A stretch of DNA of 14,206 bases from contig JAKACL010000043.1 of the NCBI GenBank assembly GCA_021821425.1, forward strand, positions 1 to 14,206, written 5' to 3'. The position numbers and the translations under genes were made by a program. Below are positions 6,079 through 14,192 of the stretch, one piece after another (position 1 is the stretch's first letter; each line of letters opens with the position of its first letter). A model generated the notes under the pieces. That model was not told the origin of the DNA. It searched no databases and worked only from the letters and a program-made list of their open reading frames with translations. The DNA is from Pseudomonadota bacterium. GTDB lineage: Bacteria > Pseudomonadota > Gammaproteobacteria > Burkholderiales > Thiobacillaceae.

Positions 6079-7667
6079 TCGAGTCCCTTGGAATGCAGAT
6101 ACTCGTCGTAGCCGCCCATATAGAACTCGACGCCTTCCGGGGTGATTTCGAGGATGCGCGTGGCGAGGCTGGAGACGAACTGGCGGTCGTGCGAGACGAA
6201 GATCAGCGTGCCCTTGAAGAGGTCCAGCGCGAGGTTGAGCGACTCGATCGACTCCATGTCCATGTGGTTGGTCGGCTCGTCCATCACCAGCACGTTGTGG
6301 CGGCCGAGCATCAGCTTGCCGTAGAGCATGCGGCCCTTTTCGCCGCCGGACAGCACGCGCACCGATTTCTTGACGTCGTCGCCGGAGAACAGCAGGCGCC
6401 CGAGGATGCCGCGCAGCACCTGCTCGTCGTCGCCCGGCTGGGTCCACTGGTGCATCCAGTCGGTGAGGTTGAGGTCGCTGTCGAAGTCGGCGACGTGGTC
6501 CTGCGAGAAGTAGCCGACGTTGGCATTCTCGCTCCAGCGAATCTCGCCGTATTGCGGCGTCAATTCGCCCATCAGCAGCTTCATCAGCGTCGATTTGCCG
6601 ACGCCGTTGCCGCCGATGACGGCCATTTTCTCGCCGGCCTCCAGCGAGAAGCCGAGGTTGCTGAACAGCGGCGCGCCATCGTAGCCGAACTTGAGCGCCT
6701 CGACCTCGAGCGCGCGGCGGTGCAGCGCCTTCTCCGGCTCGAAGCGGATGTAGGGGTTCTGCCGCGAGCTGGGCTTGAAGTCCTCGATCTTGATCTTGTC
6801 GATCATCTTCATGCGGCTGGTGGCCTGGCGCGCTTTCGACTTGTTGGCCGAGAAGCGGCGCACGAATTCCTGCAGTTCGGCGACCTTGTCCTTGGCCTTG
6901 GCGTTGGCCGACGCCTGGCGTTCCTTGGCCTGCGTCGAGGCCAGCATGTAGTCGTCGTAATTGCCGGGGTAGACCTTGATGGTGCCGTAGTCGAGGTCGG
7001 CCATGTGGGTACAGACCTGGTTCAAAAAGTGGCGGTCGTGCGAGATGACGATGATGGTGGCGTTGCTCTCGTTCAGCACGTTTTCCAGCCAGCGGATGGT
7101 GTTGATGTCGAGGTTGTTGGTCGGCTCGTCGAGCAGCAGGATGTCGGGGTTGGAGAACAGCGCCTGCGTCAGCAGCACGCGCAGCTTGAAGCCGGGCGCG
7201 ATCTGGCTCATCGGGCCGTTGTGCTGTTCGGTCGGGATGCCGACGCCCAGCAACAATTGACCGGCGCGCGCCTCGGCGTCGTAGCCGCCCATTTCTCCGA
7301 ACCTGGCTTCGAGCTCGGCGGCGTGCAGGTAGTCCGCCTCGGTCGCCTCCGGGTTCATGTAGATGGCGTCCTTTTCCTGCATCACCCGCCACATCTCGGC
7401 GTGGCCCTGCAGCACCACGTCGAGCACGCGCTGGTCCTCGTAGCCGAACTGGTCCTGGCGCAGCCAGGCCATGCGCTCGCCGGGGTCGAGCGAGACGTTG
7501 CCGGCGGTGGGTTCGAGTTCGCCGGCGAGGATTTTCATGAACGTCGATTTTCCGCAGCCGTTGGCGCCGATCAGGCCATAGCGGTTGCCGTCGCCGAACT
7601 TGACGTTGACGTTCTCGAACAGGGGCTTGGCGGCGAATTGCAGAGTGATGCTGGAAGCGGTGAGCAC
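6075..7667 (-). CDS. ybiT: ABC-F ATPase, YbiT type
   Basis: The protein has 530 residues, the same length as E. coli YbiT as I recall it, and is similar to it throughout. There are two ATPase domains and no membrane segments. Domain 1 has Walker [10 protein letters not shown] (34-42) and Walker [13 protein letters not shown] with E181. Domain 2 has Walker [10 protein letters not shown] (352-360), signature LSGGEKGR (439-446) and Walker [13 protein letters not shown] with E464. Between them a charged linker (about 240-300) matches the P-site tRNA interaction segment of ABC-F proteins. These cytosolic factors act on ribosomes, typically relieving stalled or slow translation. The start is GTG (7667-7665) with AGGA seven bases upstream; an in-frame stop at 7688-7686 rules out a longer form. 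It overlaps the next gene by four bases. Confidence 0.93.
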   Translation of the reverse strand: MLTASSITLQFAAKPLFENVNVKFGDGNRYGLIGANGCGKSTFMKILAGELEPTAGNVSLDPGERMAWLRQDQFGYEDQRVLDVVLQGHAEMWRVMQEKDAIYMNPEATEADYLHAAELEARFGEMGGYDAEARAGQLLLGVGIPTEQHNGPMSQIAPGFKLRVLLTQALFSNPDILLLDEPTNNLDINTIRWLENVLNESNATIIVISHDRHFLNQVCTHMADLDYGTIKVYPGNYDDYMLASTQAKERQASANAKAKDKVAELQEFVRRFSANKSKARQATSRMKMIDKIKIEDFKPSSRQNPYIRFEPEKALHRRALEVEALKFGYDGAPLFSNLGFSLEAGEKMAVIGGNGVGKSTLMKLLMGELTPQYGEIRWSENANVGYFSQDHVADFDSDLNLTDWMHQWTQPGDDEQVLRGILGRLLFSGDDVKKSVRVLSGGEKGRMLYGKLMLGRHNVLVMDEPTNHMDMESIESLNLALDLFKGTLIFVSHDRQFVSSLATRILEITPEGVEFYMGGYDEYLHSKGLE

Positions 7668-7698
7668 GGGAAATCCTGGGATGCGTCAAAAGCGGCGC

Positions 7699-7704
7699 AT
7701 TTTA
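7699..7704 (-). promoter_or_regulatory. Possible -10 box of the ybiT promoter
   Basis: TAAAAT on the minus strand lies about 32 bases before the GTG start, in the 64-base gap after the GGDEF/EAL gene. No good -35 box was found at 16-18 bases. Support comes from the sequence after it: like the cytochrome promoter, it is followed 4-5 bases later by the same 12-base string GCTTTTGACGCA. Confidence 0.35.
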
Positions 7705-7710
7705 CCACCT

Positions 7711-7732
7711 GCCCGGCAGGCCTGCCCCGGGC
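7711..7732. repeat. GC-rich inverted repeat after the GGDEF/EAL gene
   Basis: GCCCGG (7711-7716) and CCGGGC (7727-7732) form outer arms around a near-palindrome centred on AGGCCT. It begins at the stop codon of the GGDEF/EAL gene. On the minus strand no T-run follows it, so intrinsic termination is doubtful; it may stabilise the transcript end. Confidence 0.35.
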
Positions 7733-10503
7733 TACAGCCGCAGTGCGGGGTGGTCGGCGACCGGATGATCGAGGTGGTAGCCCTGCACCAGATCGACGCC
7801 GAACCGGCGCAGCAGGGCGAGCGTCGGCCCGTCCTCGACGTATTCCGCGACCACCGATTTGCCGAGGCCGAGTGCGACGCTGACCATGGCCTGCACGAAC
7901 ACCTGGTTGTCGGGATCGTTGGACAGATCGCGGATGAAAATGCCGTCGATCTTGATGGTGTCGACGGCAAGATGCTTGAGATAGGCGAACGAGGCGAAGC
8001 CGACGCCGAAGTCGTCGAGACAGACGCCGCAGCCGAGCTGGCGCAGTGCGTCGATCATCCGCTGGGCGTCGTGCAGGTCCGACACCGCGGCGGTTTCGGT
8101 GATTTCGATGATCAGGCGACTGGGCGCCACCCCCGATTCGCGCAGGGCCTCGCCGATGAACTGCGGCAGGCTGGGTTCGGACAGCGAACGCCCCGACAGG
8201 TTGACCGCCACCGGCGGGATCGCCGGATTTTCCGCCAGCCTGTGCAAGGCCTCGCGCAGGACCCAGTGGTCGATGTCGAGGATGCGGCCGTTCTTTTCCG
8301 CCAGCTGGATGAAGTGGGCGGGCATGATGAGCTCGTCAGGGTCGTGCTCGTCGCGCATCCGCACCAGCGCCTCCAGATGCGAGAGCACGCCGTCGTCGGC
8401 GCGGTAGATGCCCTGGAAGTGCAGCAGCAGCAGATCCTTGTCGAGCGCGTTGCTGATACGCTCGCTCCAGGACAGGCGGTGGCGCATTTCGCTGTCTGCC
8501 GCGCTGTCGGCGCGGAATACACGCCAGGTGTTCTTGCCGGCATCCTTGGCCTGGTACATGGCGATGTCGGCGCGTGCCACCAGGTCGTCGGCGTCGGTGG
8601 CGTGGGCCGGAAAGTAGGCAATGCCGAGGCTGGTGGTGACGCGCAGGTTTTGCCCCTCGAAGCGGAGCGGAATCTGCGCGATCGCGCGCACCACCCGTTC
8701 GGCCAGCACTTCGGCCTCGTTGCCGCTCATGTTCGGGACCAGGATGGCGAATTCGTCGCCGCCCAGGCGGGCGAACACTTCGTTGCGCCGCACCAGCGCG
8801 CTGATTTCGCCGGCCACCCGGATCAGCAGCGCATCGCCGGCGCGGTGGCCATAGGTGTCGTTGATGCCCTTGAATTCGTCGAGGTCGAAGAACATCACCG
8901 CGCACGGCGTCTGGTGGCGGTCGCTTTCCAGCATCGCGCGCCCCAGTTCCTGCTGGAAACGGTGACGGTTGTAGAGACCGGTGAGCGCGTCGCGCTCGGC
9001 CAGGTACACCAGCTGCTCGGCGGTCTGGCGCTCGCGGGTGACATCCTCGTAAATCCACAGGTGGCCGATGAAGCGGCCTTCGCGATCGCGTACCGGATAA
9101 TCGAGCTCGGTGATGATGCGGCCGTCGGCCATCTGGATCTCGAAGCTGTCCGACAGCTCGTGCGTTTCCAGCACCGACAGCATGTGCCGCGAAAAATGAT
9201 CGGGGTGCGACAGTTTCGAGGCAGACTGGCCCAGCACATCGTTGACCGGCAGGCCGATCAGCGTGGCCTCGGCATCGATCATCCACATGCGGCTGAAAGC
9301 CGGGTTGTGATAGACCACGCGGTTGTCGGCGGCGACGAACAGGATGCCGAGGTTCATCGCCGACAGCAGCGAGACCAGGCGGGCGCGTTCCTGCTCGGTT
9401 TCCTCCAGGTATTTGCCCTGCAGGCCTTCGGCCGTGCGCAGCTCGGCGATGGCCTGGCGCAGGTTGGCCTCGGTTGCCTTGAGATCGTCGATGCTGTGGA
9501 TGCTGGCGCGGATGCCCTGGTAGACCCCGCTGTAGTCATGAATCGGCTGCCAGTTCATGGCCGCCCAGAAATGTCCGCCATCCTTGCGGCACACCCGCAG
9601 CGCATAGCCCTGGCCGGAGGTGCCGCGCAGGGCCTGGCGCAACTGGAATTCCGCCGCGGTGCGGTCGTCAGGATGGACGATGTCGGCAGGGAAGTTCATT
9701 TTCCCCATGCACTCGCCGACGGTGTGGCCGATCATGCGTTCGACCGACGGGTTGACCCACAGCAGCCGGCCCTCGGGCGACATCCAGAACTCGATGTCGT
9801 GGGTGTAGTCGGCAATCGCGTGAAAGCGCGCCTCGTTCTCGCGCGCGCGTTCGACGTTGAAGCGGACCGACTCGGCCATGCGGTTGAAGGTGCCGATCAG
9901 CTGGCCGATCTCGTCCTCTCCATCCCCACTCAGCTTGACGTCGAGGTCGCCCTGTTCCATCCGCTTGCTGGCGCGCGTCAGCGCGACGAAGCGACGCACC
10001 ACCCCGCCGGTCGACAGCGCCAGCAGGACGCCGGTCAGCAGCAGCGCGACGGCGGCGACAACCAGGCTGTTGCGCAGATAGTGAGCGCGCGCTTCCTGGA
10101 TGAAGCTGCCCGACAGCACCAGGGCGACTTCGCCGTAGCGCTGGCCTGCCACCACGACTGGCTGGGTTCGATGGAAGTCGGTCGCTGTGCCGCTGACGCC
10201 GGTCTGATGAATGATTTGGTTGTTGCTGTCGCGCACCGCGATCATTTTCAGGCCGTCCGCCTGCAACAGGGTCTCGATGAGATCGCGCACGCTGGCGTCG
10301 TCCTGCTGCGCCAGCGGCGCCAGCAGCGCCGCCTCGAGAGTGCGCGCAATTTCCTGCATGCGCCGCTCGGCCTGGCTCTGCAAGGTCTGCGTGGTGAGCT
10401 GTACGCCATGCACGATCAGCAGGCTGAGCATCACGGCCTCCACGCCGAGCGCGCTGAGGGTGAGCTTGTAGCGCAGCGACAGGCGGCCCAGCCATGCCTT
10501 CAT
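7732..10503 (-). CDS. Membrane c-di-GMP receptor: HAMP-PAS-PAS-GGDEF-EAL
   Basis: The protein has 923 residues. Two membrane segments (about 18-37 and 146-167) enclose a periplasmic region of about 110 residues. HAMP (about 168-220), PAS 1 (about 225-340, with its PAC end), PAS 2 (about 380-490), GGDEF (about 497-665) and EAL (about 680-915) domains follow. GGDEF is intact (581-585); the inhibitory RxxD site reads RRNE (572-575). The EAL catalytic set looks complete: E711 in EAL, N768, E800/E803, D830-D831, K851, E887 and Q907. Both c-di-GMP synthesis and breakdown are thus plausible. The ATG (10503-10501) overlaps the stop of the PhnD-like gene by four bases, so the periplasmic binding protein probably reports to this receptor. 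The ligand is unknown. Confidence 0.93.
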   Translation of the reverse strand: MKAWLGRLSLRYKLTLSALGVEAVMLSLLIVHGVQLTTQTLQSQAERRMQEIARTLEAALLAPLAQQDDASVRDLIETLLQADGLKMIAVRDSNNQIIHQTGVSGTATDFHRTQPVVVAGQRYGEVALVLSGSFIQEARAHYLRNSLVVAAVALLLTGVLLALSTGGVVRRFVALTRASKRMEQGDLDVKLSGDGEDEIGQLIGTFNRMAESVRFNVERARENEARFHAIADYTHDIEFWMSPEGRLLWVNPSVERMIGHTVGECMGKMNFPADIVHPDDRTAAEFQLRQALRGTSGQGYALRVCRKDGGHFWAAMNWQPIHDYSGVYQGIRASIHSIDDLKATEANLRQAIAELRTAEGLQGKYLEETEQERARLVSLLSAMNLGILFVAADNRVVYHNPAFSRMWMIDAEATLIGLPVNDVLGQSASKLSHPDHFSRHMLSVLETHELSDSFEIQMADGRIITELDYPVRDREGRFIGHLWIYEDVTRERQTAEQLVYLAERDALTGLYNRHRFQQELGRAMLESDRHQTPCAVMFFDLDEFKGINDTYGHRAGDALLIRVAGEISALVRRNEVFARLGGDEFAILVPNMSGNEAEVLAERVVRAIAQIPLRFEGQNLRVTTSLGIAYFPAHATDADDLVARADIAMYQAKDAGKNTWRVFRADSAADSEMRHRLSWSERISNALDKDLLLLHFQGIYRADDGVLSHLEALVRMRDEHDPDELIMPAHFIQLAEKNGRILDIDHWVLREALHRLAENPAIPPVAVNLSGRSLSEPSLPQFIGEALRESGVAPSRLIIEITETAAVSDLHDAQRMIDALRQLGCGVCLDDFGVGFASFAYLKHLAVDTIKIDGIFIRDLSNDPDNQVFVQAMVSVALGLGKSVVAEYVEDGPTLALLRRFGVDLVQGYHLDHPVADHPALRL

Positions 10504-11417
10504 CGGCCAGCGTCGCGCAACAGCGTTTGCGCCTGCAATGCGTAGGGACGGAAGGATTCCAGTTCGCGTCCGCTTGCCTCGGCAAAACCGCCGTAGCCGC
10601 CGCGCTGGATGAAGGCCTGGCCCTTGGGGGTGGCGGCAAAGCGCAACAGCCCTTTGCGGATGTCCTGCGCTTCGGCGTCACGCAGGCGCGGGTGGGTGAG
10701 GAACATCAGGCTCGACAGCGGCGGCGTCTCGGCGAGCACGCGCAATTGCCGGCGCAGTTCCGGCTGCATCAGGTTGTAGGGGTGCAGCCCCATCACTGCG
10801 GCATCGGCCCGCCCATTGATGACCTGCATCGCGGCGTTGAGGTGGGTGCTGAAATCCAGCGTACGGTAATCGTGATCGCGCCGCAGTCCATGGGCCGCCA
10901 GTTCGGCGTGGATGGCCAGCACCGCCACGGCGAGCGGATCGGCCGTGGCGAGGGTGCGGCCGCGCAGGTCGCCCAGCTCGCGCAACGGCGCGTCGTGCCG
11001 CACCACCAGAATGCCGCGGACCGGCTGGGCATATTTGAGCAGCGGCCGGTAGCCGGCTTCCTGGCGGGCCAGGAAGGCCAGGTGCGGCGCGGTCAGCACG
11101 ATATCGTATTCGCCGCGGTAGGTGCGGTCAGCGAAGGTCTCGAAATCGCGCGCGCTGTAGATGACGACGCGTCGCCGCAGGTGCTTTTCCAGGCTGTCGG
11201 CAAGCGGACGGTAGGTCTCGACGATCTGTTTGGCCGTCATGTTGGGAAACACGCCCAGCACCAGCGGTTTGTCCGCACCCTGTGCGGATTGCAGCGCGAA
11301 CAGGCCGCACAGTGCAAGTAAGAGCATGCCGGGGGACGGCGCGAGCCTACGTGCGAGGGAGCCGGGCAGGCCTGGCCAGAAAAGAGAAGTGCGCACTGAT
11401 GTCCTTGTCAATCGCAT
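10500..11417 (-). CDS. PhnD-like periplasmic phosphate/phosphonate-type binding protein
   Basis: The protein has up to 305 residues. A secretion signal is visible around 31-48 (MLLLALCGLFALQSAQGA), and the mature protein starts near DKPLVLGVFPN. The type 2 periplasmic-binding fold of the PhnD family is recognised from VLGVFPNMTAKQIVETYRPL, the YDIVLTAPHLAFLA strand-helix (104-117), LRGRTLATADPLA (151-163), INGRADAAVMG (200-210) and the C-terminal AATPKGQAF. No ABC permease or ATPase gene is present, so a transport role is unlikely. Translational coupling to the GGDEF/EAL receptor points to a sensory subunit. ATG 11417-11415 overlaps the argA stop by one base (TGATG). An internal Met31 (11327-11325) would give a tidier signal peptide but lacks a ribosome site, so the start is uncertain. 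Confidence 0.85.
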   Translation of the reverse strand: MRLTRTSVRTSLFWPGLPGSLARRLAPSPGMLLLALCGLFALQSAQGADKPLVLGVFPNMTAKQIVETYRPLADSLEKHLRRRVVIYSARDFETFADRTYRGEYDIVLTAPHLAFLARQEAGYRPLLKYAQPVRGILVVRHDAPLRELGDLRGRTLATADPLAVAVLAIHAELAAHGLRRDHDYRTLDFSTHLNAAMQVINGRADAAVMGLHPYNLMQPELRRQLRVLAETPPLSSLMFLTHPRLRDAEAQDIRKGLLRFAATPKGQAFIQRGGYGGFAEASGRELESFRPYALQAQTLLRDAGR

Positions 11418-12745
11418 CAAAGCGACTTCTGCAGCACTTTGGATTTCCGCTTGTAGTTGTAGAGCGCCTGCTTGCTTTTGGGCAGGTGGTCGGGACTGCT
11501 GTCGACGAAGCCGCGCTCCTCGAACCACTGCTCGGTGCGGGTGGTCAGCACGAACAGCTGTTTGAAGCCGGCCTTCCTGCCCCGTTTTTCGGCCTCGGTC
11601 AAGAGCATGTCGCCAAAGCCGCGGCCGCGGAATTCCTTCGAGACGGCGAGGCAGGCGAGCTCGGCGGCCTTTTCCTCGGGAAATGGGTACAACGCAACGC
11701 AGCCGGCGATGATGCCGTCGGATTCGAGCACCACAAAGCGCTCGACCTCCATTTCCAGCAGTTCGCGCGAGCGCCGCACCAGAATGCCTTCGCGTTCCAG
11801 CGGTTCGATCAGGCCGAGAATGCCGCCGACATCGTCGATCGTGGCGGTGCGCAGGGTTTCCAGCGGCGCCGGCGTGATCAGCGTGCCGACGCCGTCGCGG
11901 GTGAACAGTTCGGACAAGAGCGCGCCGTCGCGGTGGCGGCTGATCAGATGCGCGCGCTTGACGCCGCCGGTGCAGGCGGTGATCGCGCACGGCAGGTAGT
12001 AGGCGACGTCCTCGGGCAGTTTTTTTGCCTTGCTGCGCGTCGACTTTTCCATCACCTGGCGCGCCTCGTTGACGGTGAGCGTGTTGTGGATCGTGCGGCC
12101 CTTGTCGGGCACGCCTTCGGTGTCCATCAGGAAAATCAGCTTGTCGGCCGCGAGCTCGACCGCTGCTTGCGTGGCGACATCCTCCAGGCTGAGGTTGAAG
12201 ATCTCGCCGGTCGGCGAATAACCGATCGGCGACAGCAGCACGATGTCGTGCTGGTCGAGCCGCCTTCTGATCGCCGCCGCGTCGATCTTGCGCACTTCGC
12301 CGGTATGCAAAAGGTCGGTGCCGTCGCGCACGCCCAGCGGCATCGCGGTGACGAAATTGCCCGACGCCACCCGGATGTCGGCGCCGGCCATCGGCGTGTT
12401 GGCCAGTCCCAGCGACAGCAGCGCCTCGATTTCCACCCGTACCGTGCCGGCCGCTTCCTTGACGCAGGCGAGCGCCGTGTCGTCGGTGACGCGCAGCCCG
12501 CTCACGTACCGGATCGCGGTGCCGCTTTCGTTCAGTCGCGCTTCCACCTGCGGCCGCACGCCGTGGATCAGCACCAGGCGCACGCCCAGGCTGTTCAGCA
12601 GGTTGACGTCGTGCGCCAGTTGCACGAAACCGCCGTCGGCCACCAGTTCGCCGCCAAAGGCGATGACGAAGGTCTTGCCGCGAAAACCGTGGATATACGG
12701 CGCAGCAGAGCGGAACCAGTGGACGAAATCGGCAGTGTCTTTCAA
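11417..12745 (-). CDS. argA: Amino-acid N-acetyltransferase (N-acetylglutamate synthase)
   Basis: The protein has 442 residues, against about 443 for E. coli ArgA. It catalyses acetyl-CoA + L-glutamate to N-acetylglutamate, the first step of arginine synthesis, in the cytosol. Residues 1 to about 290 form the amino-acid-kinase-like domain that carries arginine feedback control: FVIAFGGELV, LVLIHGVRPQVEARL, SPIGYSPTGEIFNLS and the FLMDTEGV stretch. The rest is a GNAT acetyltransferase with CLAVSKEFRGRGFGDMLL as acetyl-CoA loop and a WFEERGF end motif. No ATG fits: the only start near the family length is TTG (12745-12743), with AGG eight bases upstream, and an in-frame TAG lies eight codons earlier. 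It is the first gene of a coupled row with the PhnD-like and GGDEF/EAL genes. Confidence 0.94.
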   Translation of the reverse strand: MKDTADFVHWFRSAAPYIHGFRGKTFVIAFGGELVADGGFVQLAHDVNLLNSLGVRLVLIHGVRPQVEARLNESGTAIRYVSGLRVTDDTALACVKEAAGTVRVEIEALLSLGLANTPMAGADIRVASGNFVTAMPLGVRDGTDLLHTGEVRKIDAAAIRRRLDQHDIVLLSPIGYSPTGEIFNLSLEDVATQAAVELAADKLIFLMDTEGVPDKGRTIHNTLTVNEARQVMEKSTRSKAKKLPEDVAYYLPCAITACTGGVKRAHLISRHRDGALLSELFTRDGVGTLITPAPLETLRTATIDDVGGILGLIEPLEREGILVRRSRELLEMEVERFVVLESDGIIAGCVALYPFPEEKAAELACLAVSKEFRGRGFGDMLLTEAEKRGRKAGFKQLFVLTTRTEQWFEERGFVDSSPDHLPKSKQALYNYKRKSKVLQKSL

Positions 12746-12786
12746 CGGGATGGCCTGATCGGGGTTGAGCTAGGCGAAGGATACAG

Positions 12787-12812
12787 AAAAAATGCCCCGC
12801 TTCATGCAGGGC
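12787..12812 (-). terminator. Intrinsic terminator after rsmE
   Basis: Read on the minus strand, GCCCTGC (12812-12806) pairs with GCGGGGC (12800-12794) around the loop ATGAA. This gives seven pairs with one T-G, followed after one A-T position by six T (12792-12787). It lies 48 bases after the rsmE stop and about 40 bases before the argA start, so it separates rsmE from the argA transcript. Confidence 0.8.
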
Positions 12813-12859
12813 GCCGTCAGTCGTCACTAGGACTTAAGCGGATACGCGGCGCCGCGCGC

Positions 12860-13588
12860 CTAGAAATCACCCCACAGCGTCTGCATGGCGGCCAGTGCGG
12901 CCAGCGCGGCGGTTTCGGTGCGCAGCACGCGCGGACCCAGCCGGACAGGTATGGCGCGTGCGGCATGCAGCGCGGCCATCTCGTCGTCTTCGAACCCGCC
13001 TTCGGGGCCGGCCACCAGCCAGTCCGGCCCTTCGGGTGGCGGCAGATCGGCCAGCCGGGCCTCGGCCAGCGGCGACAGGAACAGCAAGCGCCCACCCGTG
13101 GGCTGGCCCAGCCAGTTCGCCAGCGGCAACGGCGGCGCCACCACCGGCACCTGGTTGCGTCCGCATTGCTCGCAGGCGCTGGCGACCACGCCCTGCCAAT
13201 GCGCGGTGCGGCGGTCGGCGCGTTCGCCGGCCAGCTTGACCACGCTGCGCCGGGCTGAAATCGGCTGGATGGCGGTCACGCCCAGTTCCACTGCCTTCTG
13301 CAGCGTGTAATCCATGCGCTCGCCGCTCGAGATGCCCTGCGCCAGCATCACGCGCAAATGCGATTCGCGCTCGACGTCGGCAAAGCCGGTGATGGCGACC
13401 GCCACGTCGTCCTTGTGGATGCGCTCGATACGCGCGGCGTATTCGCCGCCGCGGCCATTGAACAGCGTGATCGCATCGTCCACCCCCAGGCGCAGCGCGC
13501 GCGCGGCGTGACGGGCGGGGCCCGGCGGCAGGCTGAAGCGGGCGCCCGGCGCGAGCGGCTCATTGAGATAAAAACGGGGCAAAGGCAT
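12860..13588 (-). CDS. rsmE: 16S rRNA (uracil-1498-N3)-methyltransferase
   Basis: The protein has 242 residues, the normal RsmE length. It methylates N3 of U1498 in 16S rRNA within the assembled 30S subunit, using SAM. An N-terminal PUA-like RNA-binding part (about 1-70, with RHAARALRLGVDD) is followed by a SPOUT methyltransferase domain. Family motifs are QGISSGERMDYTLQKAVELGV (84-104), the EQCGRNQVP stretch (140-148), GPEGGF (194-199) and LGPRVLRTETAALAAL (217-232), which form the knotted SAM site. The chosen ATG (13588-13586) fits the family start MPRFYL-type; the longer open frame upstream runs into the opposite gene. No ribosome site precedes it. It is divergent from the peroxiredoxin-like gene (45-base gap) and is closed by its own terminator. 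Confidence 0.95.
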   Translation of the reverse strand: MPLPRFYLNEPLAPGARFSLPPGPARHAARALRLGVDDAITLFNGRGGEYAARIERIHKDDVAVAITGFADVERESHLRVMLAQGISSGERMDYTLQKAVELGVTAIQPISARRSVVKLAGERADRRTAHWQGVVASACEQCGRNQVPVVAPPLPLANWLGQPTGGRLLFLSPLAEARLADLPPPEGPDWLVAGPEGGFEDDEMAALHAARAIPVRLGPRVLRTETAALAALAAMQTLWGDF

Positions 13589-13591
13589 CGT

Positions 13592-13600
13592 TGCTATTAT
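13592..13600 (+). promoter_or_regulatory. Possible extended -10 promoter of the peroxiredoxin-like gene
   Basis: TGCTATTAT is an extended -10 (TGn plus TATTAT, five of six). It predicts a transcript start near 13607, about 27 bases before the ATG at 13634. No good -35 box was found at 17 bases, which extended -10 promoters can tolerate. On the other strand the same patch reads CATAAT, seven bases before rsmE, so it may serve both genes. Confidence 0.35.
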
Positions 13601-13633
13601 GCAGGTGTTGAACAGAATTCTGCGGAGTGCGTC

Positions 13634-14191
13634 ATGGTGTCCCTTACTACCCCGGTATGCGATTTTGGCTGGAAAGCCCCCGACTTCAGCCTGCCCGGCG
13701 TCGACGGCAAGGACTGGACGCGCGAGGATGCGATGGGCCCGAACGGCCTGCTGGTGATGTTCATCTGCAATCACTGCCCCTACGTGAAGGCGATCCGCCC
13801 ACGGCTGGTGCGCGATCTCGCCGAACTCAGGCAGCATGGTCTCCACGCCATCGCGATCATGTCGAACGACCCGACCGACTACGCCGAGGACAGTTTCGAC
13901 AACATGAAAAAGGCGGCGGCGGAGTTCGGCTTTTCCTTCCCCTACGTGATCGACGAAACGCAGGCGGTGGCTAAAGCCTACGGCGCGGTCTGCACGCCGG
14001 ACTTCTTCGGCTTCAACCGCACGTTCGAACTGCAGTACCGTGGGCGCTTCGACGAATCGCGCAAGGAAACCGCGCCCGAAGGCGTGCGCCGCGATCTCTA
14101 CGAGGCGATGAAGCAGATCGCCCGGACCCAGCGCGGCCCGGCCGAGCAGATTCCCAGCATGGGCTGCTCGATCAAATGGAAGGACGCCTGA
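13634..14191 (+). CDS. Thioredoxin-fold peroxiredoxin-like (AhpC/TSA, redoxin) protein
   Basis: The protein has 185 residues. It begins APDFSLPGVDGKDW (15-28), the usual redoxin opening. A CxxC-type redox site reads ICNHCPYVKA (44-53; C45, C48). Later family features are AIMSNDP, the VIDETQAVAKAYGAVCTPDFF stretch containing C120 and the probable cis-proline P122, and the C-terminal SMGCSIKWK with C178. This matches the cytosolic PRX-like/thioredoxin-family group annotated as thiol-disulfide or peroxide-handling proteins; no signal peptide is seen. A GGAG ribosome site lies six to seven bases before ATG 13634. The frame opens upstream over rsmE, but that extension is antisense. Substrate and electron donor are unknown. 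Confidence 0.9.
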   Translation: MVSLTTPVCDFGWKAPDFSLPGVDGKDWTREDAMGPNGLLVMFICNHCPYVKAIRPRLVRDLAELRQHGLHAIAIMSNDPTDYAEDSFDNMKKAAAEFGFSFPYVIDETQAVAKAYGAVCTPDFFGFNRTFELQYRGRFDESRKETAPEGVRRDLYEAMKQIARTQRGPAEQIPSMGCSIKWKDA

Positions 14192-14192
14192 G

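Noticed and set aside
5323..7689. A continuous 788-codon minus frame suggesting a giant fusion
   Set aside because: The N-terminal two thirds is an out-of-frame reading of ybiT; only the last 251 residues (from 6078) form a coherent protein.
7711..7732. Inverted repeat as an intrinsic terminator of the GGDEF/EAL gene
   Set aside because: There is no T-run after the stem on the minus strand; kept only as an inverted repeat.
6093..7883. A 596-codon plus-strand open frame over ybiT
   Set aside because: Low-complexity translation antisense to a clearly conserved ABC-F gene; it has no domain and no ribosome site.
7585..10545. A 986-codon open frame on the plus strand, antisense to the GGDEF/EAL gene
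   Set aside because: The protein is rich in His, Gln, Val and Ala with no recognisable domain, while the minus strand encodes a complete multi-domain receptor. Long antisense frames are expected in GC-rich coding DNA.
11282..13258. A 658-codon plus-strand open frame over argA and rsmE
   Set aside because: Antisense to two well-recognised genes and spanning an intrinsic terminator; the translation has no known fold.
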